The notes under the pieces: model-generated
Seen by the model: the letters and a program-made list of their open reading frames with translations, nothing else
Database searches by the model: none
Told to the model about the DNA's origin: nothing
Assembly (NCBI GenBank): GCA_030823965.1
Contig: JAVBYP010000066.1
Location: forward strand, 1 to 9,842
Length of the DNA: 9,842 nucleotides
Source: Sideroxydans sp.
GTDB lineage: Bacteria; Pseudomonadota; Gammaproteobacteria; Burkholderiales; Gallionellaceae
Direction: 5' to 3'
Shown here: one piece after another, positions 7,074 through 9,842 of the stretch
Position numbering within the stretch: position 1 is the first letter of the stretch
How the letters are laid out: the number at the start of each line of letters is the position of its first letter
Made by a program: the position numbers and the translations under genes

Positions 7074-7529
7074 ATGTTCGATATCTTATTGTTTTTATTC
7101 GAAAGTTATTTTGATGCAGGAAGTTATCCTGAACCCAATCGCCTCTCAGCTAAGCTCACCGCTGCGGGTTTTGAGGAAGAGGACATCAACCAAGCGCTGA
7201 CTTGGTTATCGGGTCTGCGCGAACTTTCGAAAGCCACTTATCCTGAAAGCATCAATAACAGCGGCTTGCGTTGCTACACGGATTTCGAGGCTGAACGAAT
7301 GAGCGAGGAAGGGTTGCGTTTCATCGCCTTCTGGGAACATAACAAGATCATCACGCCTATCGAGCGCGAGATGATCATCGACCGCGTGGTCGCATTAGGA
7401 CGCGATAAATTATCTGTAGATAAAGTGAAACTCATCGCATTGATGGTGCTCTGGAACCAGCACGAAGACCTCGATCCTTTGTTGATCGAAGACCTGCTTA
7501 CCCCAACCGAGGCGGCACAACTACACTGA
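7074..7529 (+). CDS. smg: Smg family protein (DUF494)
   Basis: Small cytoplasmic protein of 151 aa, close to the E. coli Smg length of 157. Its biochemical function is not established. The recognisable family pattern is the opening MFDILLFLFESYFD, the segment around LTWLSGL (residues about 43-49), and the conserved centre RCYTDFEAERMSEEGLRFI (about 65-83), followed by a mostly helical C-terminus with many acidic residues. No signal peptide or membrane helix is evident. It lies between dprA and topA, 12 bases after dprA and 6 before topA. The smg gene is next to dprA in E. coli too, so the association is old. No clear Shine-Dalgarno precedes the ATG (AAAACCCCCTTTATG). Confidence 0.92.
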   Translation: MFDILLFLFESYFDAGSYPEPNRLSAKLTAAGFEEEDINQALTWLSGLRELSKATYPESINNSGLRCYTDFEAERMSEEGLRFIAFWEHNKIITPIEREMIIDRVVALGRDKLSVDKVKLIALMVLWNQHEDLDPLLIEDLLTPTEAAQLH

Positions 7530-7535
7530 CCCCAA

Positions 7536-9842
7536 ATGGCAAAGAACCTTCTGATCGTCGAGTCTCCCGCCAAGGCCAAGACACTCAAAAAATATTTAGG
7601 TAAAGATTTCGAGGTCCTGGCCTCGTATGGTCACGTGCGCGACCTTATCCCTAAGAACGGCGCCGTCGATACCGAGAACGGTTATACGATGAATTACGAG
7701 ACCATCGCGCGCAACAGCAAACACGTCGATGCCATTGCCAAAGCTGCCGCTGATTGCGACACCATCCTGCTGGCGCCCGACCCGGACAGAGAAGGGGAGG
7801 CCATCGCTTGGCACATCTCCGAACTATTGAAAGGTAAGCGCGCACTCAAGGGGAAAACCATGAAGCGCGTGGTCTTTTACGAGATCACTCAGTCTGCCGT
7901 TCAGGAAGCGGTCACTCACCCACGCGAGATCTCTATGCCGCTGGTGAATGCCCAACAAGCGCGCCGCGCCTTGGATTATCTAGTCGGTTTCAATCTGTCT
8001 CCTTTACTGTGGCGCAAGATTCGTCCCGGCTTGTCGGCGGGTCGTGTACAAAGCCCAGCGCTACGCCTCATCGTCGAGCGCGAGTTGGAAATCGAGAAGT
8101 TCAAGAGCCAAGAATACTGGTCTGTACATCTGGATAGTCAGAAGAACACTATTCCATTCAAGGCCAAGCTGTTCCAATTCCAAGGTAAGAAGCTGGATCA
8201 ACTGAGCATCGGTAGTCAGCAGGAATACGATGCCATTCATGCCAAATTGGCTGACGCAAAGTTGCCCCCCAAGGTGGTGCGCGTGGAGAAGAAGGGCAAG
8301 CAACGTAGCCCTGCCGCACCGTTCACGACCTCTACCTTGCAACAGGAAGCCGTGCGTAAGCTGGGCATGACTTCAGACCGCACCATGCGCACCGCTCAGT
8401 CCTTGTATGAAGGTGTCGATATCGGCGGCCAGACCATCGGTCTCATCACCTACATGCGTACCGACTCGCTGACCTTGGCGAATGAAGCGGTGGCGGAGAT
8501 CCGTGGTTATATCGGCGACAATTTCGCCTCCGATTACCTGCCGAGCAAGCAACCCACCTACAAGAGCAAATCGAAGAACGCGCAGGAAGCGCATGAAGCG
8601 ATCCGCCCTACCTCCGTCTTGCGCACGCCAGAAAGCCTGCGCGACCATCTCACCATTGACCAGATGCGTCTTTACGAGATGGTTTGGAAGCGCACGCTCG
8701 CCTCGCAGATGTCGCCCGCGCGTTTCGATACCGTCAGCGTCGATATCCGCTTGAGTAGTGACGACACATTGTTCCGCGCCTCTGGGCAGACCTTGGTGTT
8801 CCCTGGCTTCATCAGCGTCTATATGGAAGACGTGGACGATGCAGAAGAGGAAGACAGCGCCAAGTTACCGCCGTTGGTAGAAGGTGATATCTTGCCGGTG
8901 GACAAACTCTACGGCGAACAACACTTCACCCAGCCTCCACCACGTTTCTCAGAAGCGAGCTTGGTCAAGGCGTTGGAAGAGTTCGGCATCGGTCGTCCTT
9001 CCACTTACGCCACCATCATCTCCACCTTGCAAGCGCGCGAATACGCCACGCTCGACAAGAAGCGCTTCATGCCCACCGACGTGGGTCGAGTCGTCATCAA
9101 GTTCCTCACTGAACACTTCACGCGTTATGTGGACTACGGTTTCACCGCGAATCTGGAAGACGAACTGGATGAAGTGTCTGAAGGCAAACGTGATTGGATC
9201 CCCGTCCTCGATGCGTTCTGGAAAGGCTTCAATAAGCTTATCGTCGATAAGAAAGACGTCGATCGCCCTGGCACCGAAATATTGGAAGAAGCCTGCCCCA
9301 AGTGTGGCAAGCCACTGTCTAAACGCCTAGGTAAACGCGGCAGCTTTATCGGCTGCACCGGATACCCAGAGTGCGATTTCACTCGTAGCCTGGGTGGCGA
9401 AGAAGATGCGGGCGAAGCACGCAAAGAGCTGGGCGAACATCCAGAGACAAAACAATTGGTACTTTTGCTGCGCGGCCCTTATGGCCCTTACGTGCAGTTA
9501 GGTGAAGTGGTTGAGGGCGAGAAAGCCAAGCCAAAACGTGTGTCTTGGCCCAAGGAGTTGCCGCTGGAACAAGCCGATCTCGCCCATGCTTTGAAGCTGC
9601 TTTCCTTGCCACGCGACATTGGTCTACACCCAGAATCAGGTAAAAAAGTCGTCGTCAACATAGGCCGTTTCGGCCCCTACATTGGGCATGACGGCAAGTT
9701 CAAATCCATCCCACGCTCGGACAGCATCTTCGACATCGCACTAGACCGCGCCGTCGAACTGCTGGCTCAAGCTAAAACGGGCGGCAACACCGTGTTGCGC
9801 ACACTAGGGGAACATCCTGATGACAAAGCCCCGGTGGAGATC
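7536..9842 (+). CDS. topA: DNA topoisomerase I, type IA (3' end missing)
   Basis: Relaxes negatively supercoiled DNA by cutting one strand and forming a 5'-phosphotyrosyl bond. 769 codons are present and the frame is open at the window edge. The TOPRIM domain has LLIVESPAKAKT with Glu9 and the metal-binding PDPDREGEAIAWH with Asp82, Asp84 and Glu86. The spacing to Glu9 is shorter than in E. coli TopA, so a stretch of that protein is absent here. The core continues with RRALDYLVGFNLSPLLW, SAGRVQSPALRL and the active-site LITYMRTDS with Tyr306. FGIGRPSTYATII lies near residues 484-496. One C4 zinc ribbon follows: Cys587, Cys590, Cys607 and Cys613. After it come cysteine-free repeats starting at about 632, 695 and 757, with LGEHP or IGLHP starts and a later GPY. 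The ATG is six bases after smg and lacks an obvious Shine-Dalgarno. Confidence 0.97.
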   Translation, partial: MAKNLLIVESPAKAKTLKKYLGKDFEVLASYGHVRDLIPKNGAVDTENGYTMNYETIARNSKHVDAIAKAAADCDTILLAPDPDREGEAIAWHISELLKGKRALKGKTMKRVVFYEITQSAVQEAVTHPREISMPLVNAQQARRALDYLVGFNLSPLLWRKIRPGLSAGRVQSPALRLIVERELEIEKFKSQEYWSVHLDSQKNTIPFKAKLFQFQGKKLDQLSIGSQQEYDAIHAKLADAKLPPKVVRVEKKGKQRSPAAPFTTSTLQQEAVRKLGMTSDRTMRTAQSLYEGVDIGGQTIGLITYMRTDSLTLANEAVAEIRGYIGDNFASDYLPSKQPTYKSKSKNAQEAHEAIRPTSVLRTPESLRDHLTIDQMRLYEMVWKRTLASQMSPARFDTVSVDIRLSSDDTLFRASGQTLVFPGFISVYMEDVDDAEEEDSAKLPPLVEGDILPVDKLYGEQHFTQPPPRFSEASLVKALEEFGIGRPSTYATIISTLQAREYATLDKKRFMPTDVGRVVIKFLTEHFTRYVDYGFTANLEDELDEVSEGKRDWIPVLDAFWKGFNKLIVDKKDVDRPGTEILEEACPKCGKPLSKRLGKRGSFIGCTGYPECDFTRSLGGEEDAGEARKELGEHPETKQLVLLLRGPYGPYVQLGEVVEGEKAKPKRVSWPKELPLEQADLAHALKLLSLPRDIGLHPESGKKVVVNIGRFGPYIGHDGKFKSIPRSDSIFDIALDRAVELLAQAKTGGNTVLRTLGEHPDDKAPVEI
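9429..9842 (+). repeat. TopA C-terminal ~62-residue protein repeats
   Basis: Within topA, three copies of a motif (L/I)G(E/L)HP begin at codons 632, 695 and 757, a period of 62-63 residues. The first two copies continue with hydrophobic beta-strand residues and GPY(V/I) (RGPYGPYVQLG and GRFGPYIGHDG). The third is cut by the window edge after 13 residues. They resemble the cysteine-less topoisomerase C-terminal repeats that stand in for zinc ribbons in many bacterial TopA proteins. Confidence 0.7.

Noticed and set aside
7059..7074. Possible terminator between dprA and smg
   Set aside because: The gap is only 12 bases with a C run and no inverted repeat followed by T residues; it looks like an intra-operon junction.
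1..9842. Mobile element, CRISPR, toxin-antitoxin, phage or other accessory system
   Set aside because: Every stretch above 100 bases belongs to a recognised core gene with intact motifs. I saw no direct repeats, terminal inverted repeats, spacer arrays or composition breaks.

Overview
This window looks like ordinary core chromosome of a betaproteobacterium. The protein signatures and the order NtrY / DUF4390 / rsmB / fmt / def, divergent from LysM protein / dprA / smg / topA, match an arrangement I know from that class. A Nitrosomonadales-type (Gallionella/Methylophilus-like) host is my best guess, but a genus cannot be fixed from this sequence alone. Coding density is very high: the longest non-coding stretch is about 90 bases, and I see no tRNA, rRNA, insertion sequence, phage gene, CRISPR array or sign of recent transfer.

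Left half, minus strand (4836 down to 1): a tightly packed probable operon transcribed right to left. It runs def (peptide deformylase), fmt (Met-tRNA formyltransferase), rsmB (16S rRNA m5C methyltransferase), a secreted DUF4390 protein, then an NtrY-type membrane sensor kinase cut off by the window edge at its H-box. Junctions are 12 nt (def/fmt), 2 nt or a 4-base TTGA overlap (fmt/rsmB, depending on start), a 26 bp overlap (rsmB/DUF4390) and a 4-base ATGA overlap (DUF4390/ntrY). Translational coupling is therefore likely. Def and Fmt act at opposite ends of the N-formyl-methionine cycle, RsmB modifies the ribosome, and the last two genes add an envelope protein and a signalling protein.

Middle (4837-4925): a short divergent promoter region. 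It holds a candidate sigma70 promoter for the plus-strand genes and an imperfect palindrome at 4879-4897.

Right half, plus strand (4926 to the end): a second close-packed probable operon. It encodes an exported LysM-domain protein, DprA (ssDNA-binding RecA loader), Smg (DUF494, unknown function) and DNA topoisomerase I (topA, 3' end missing). Gaps are 0, 12 and 6 nt.

I looked for an undescribed system and found no convincing one. The points most worth a second look are the start/stop coupling of a DUF4390 secreted protein to the NtrY sensor, the palindrome between the divergent operons, the cysteine-less ~62-residue repeats at the end of TopA, and the uncharacterised C-terminal region of the LysM protein.
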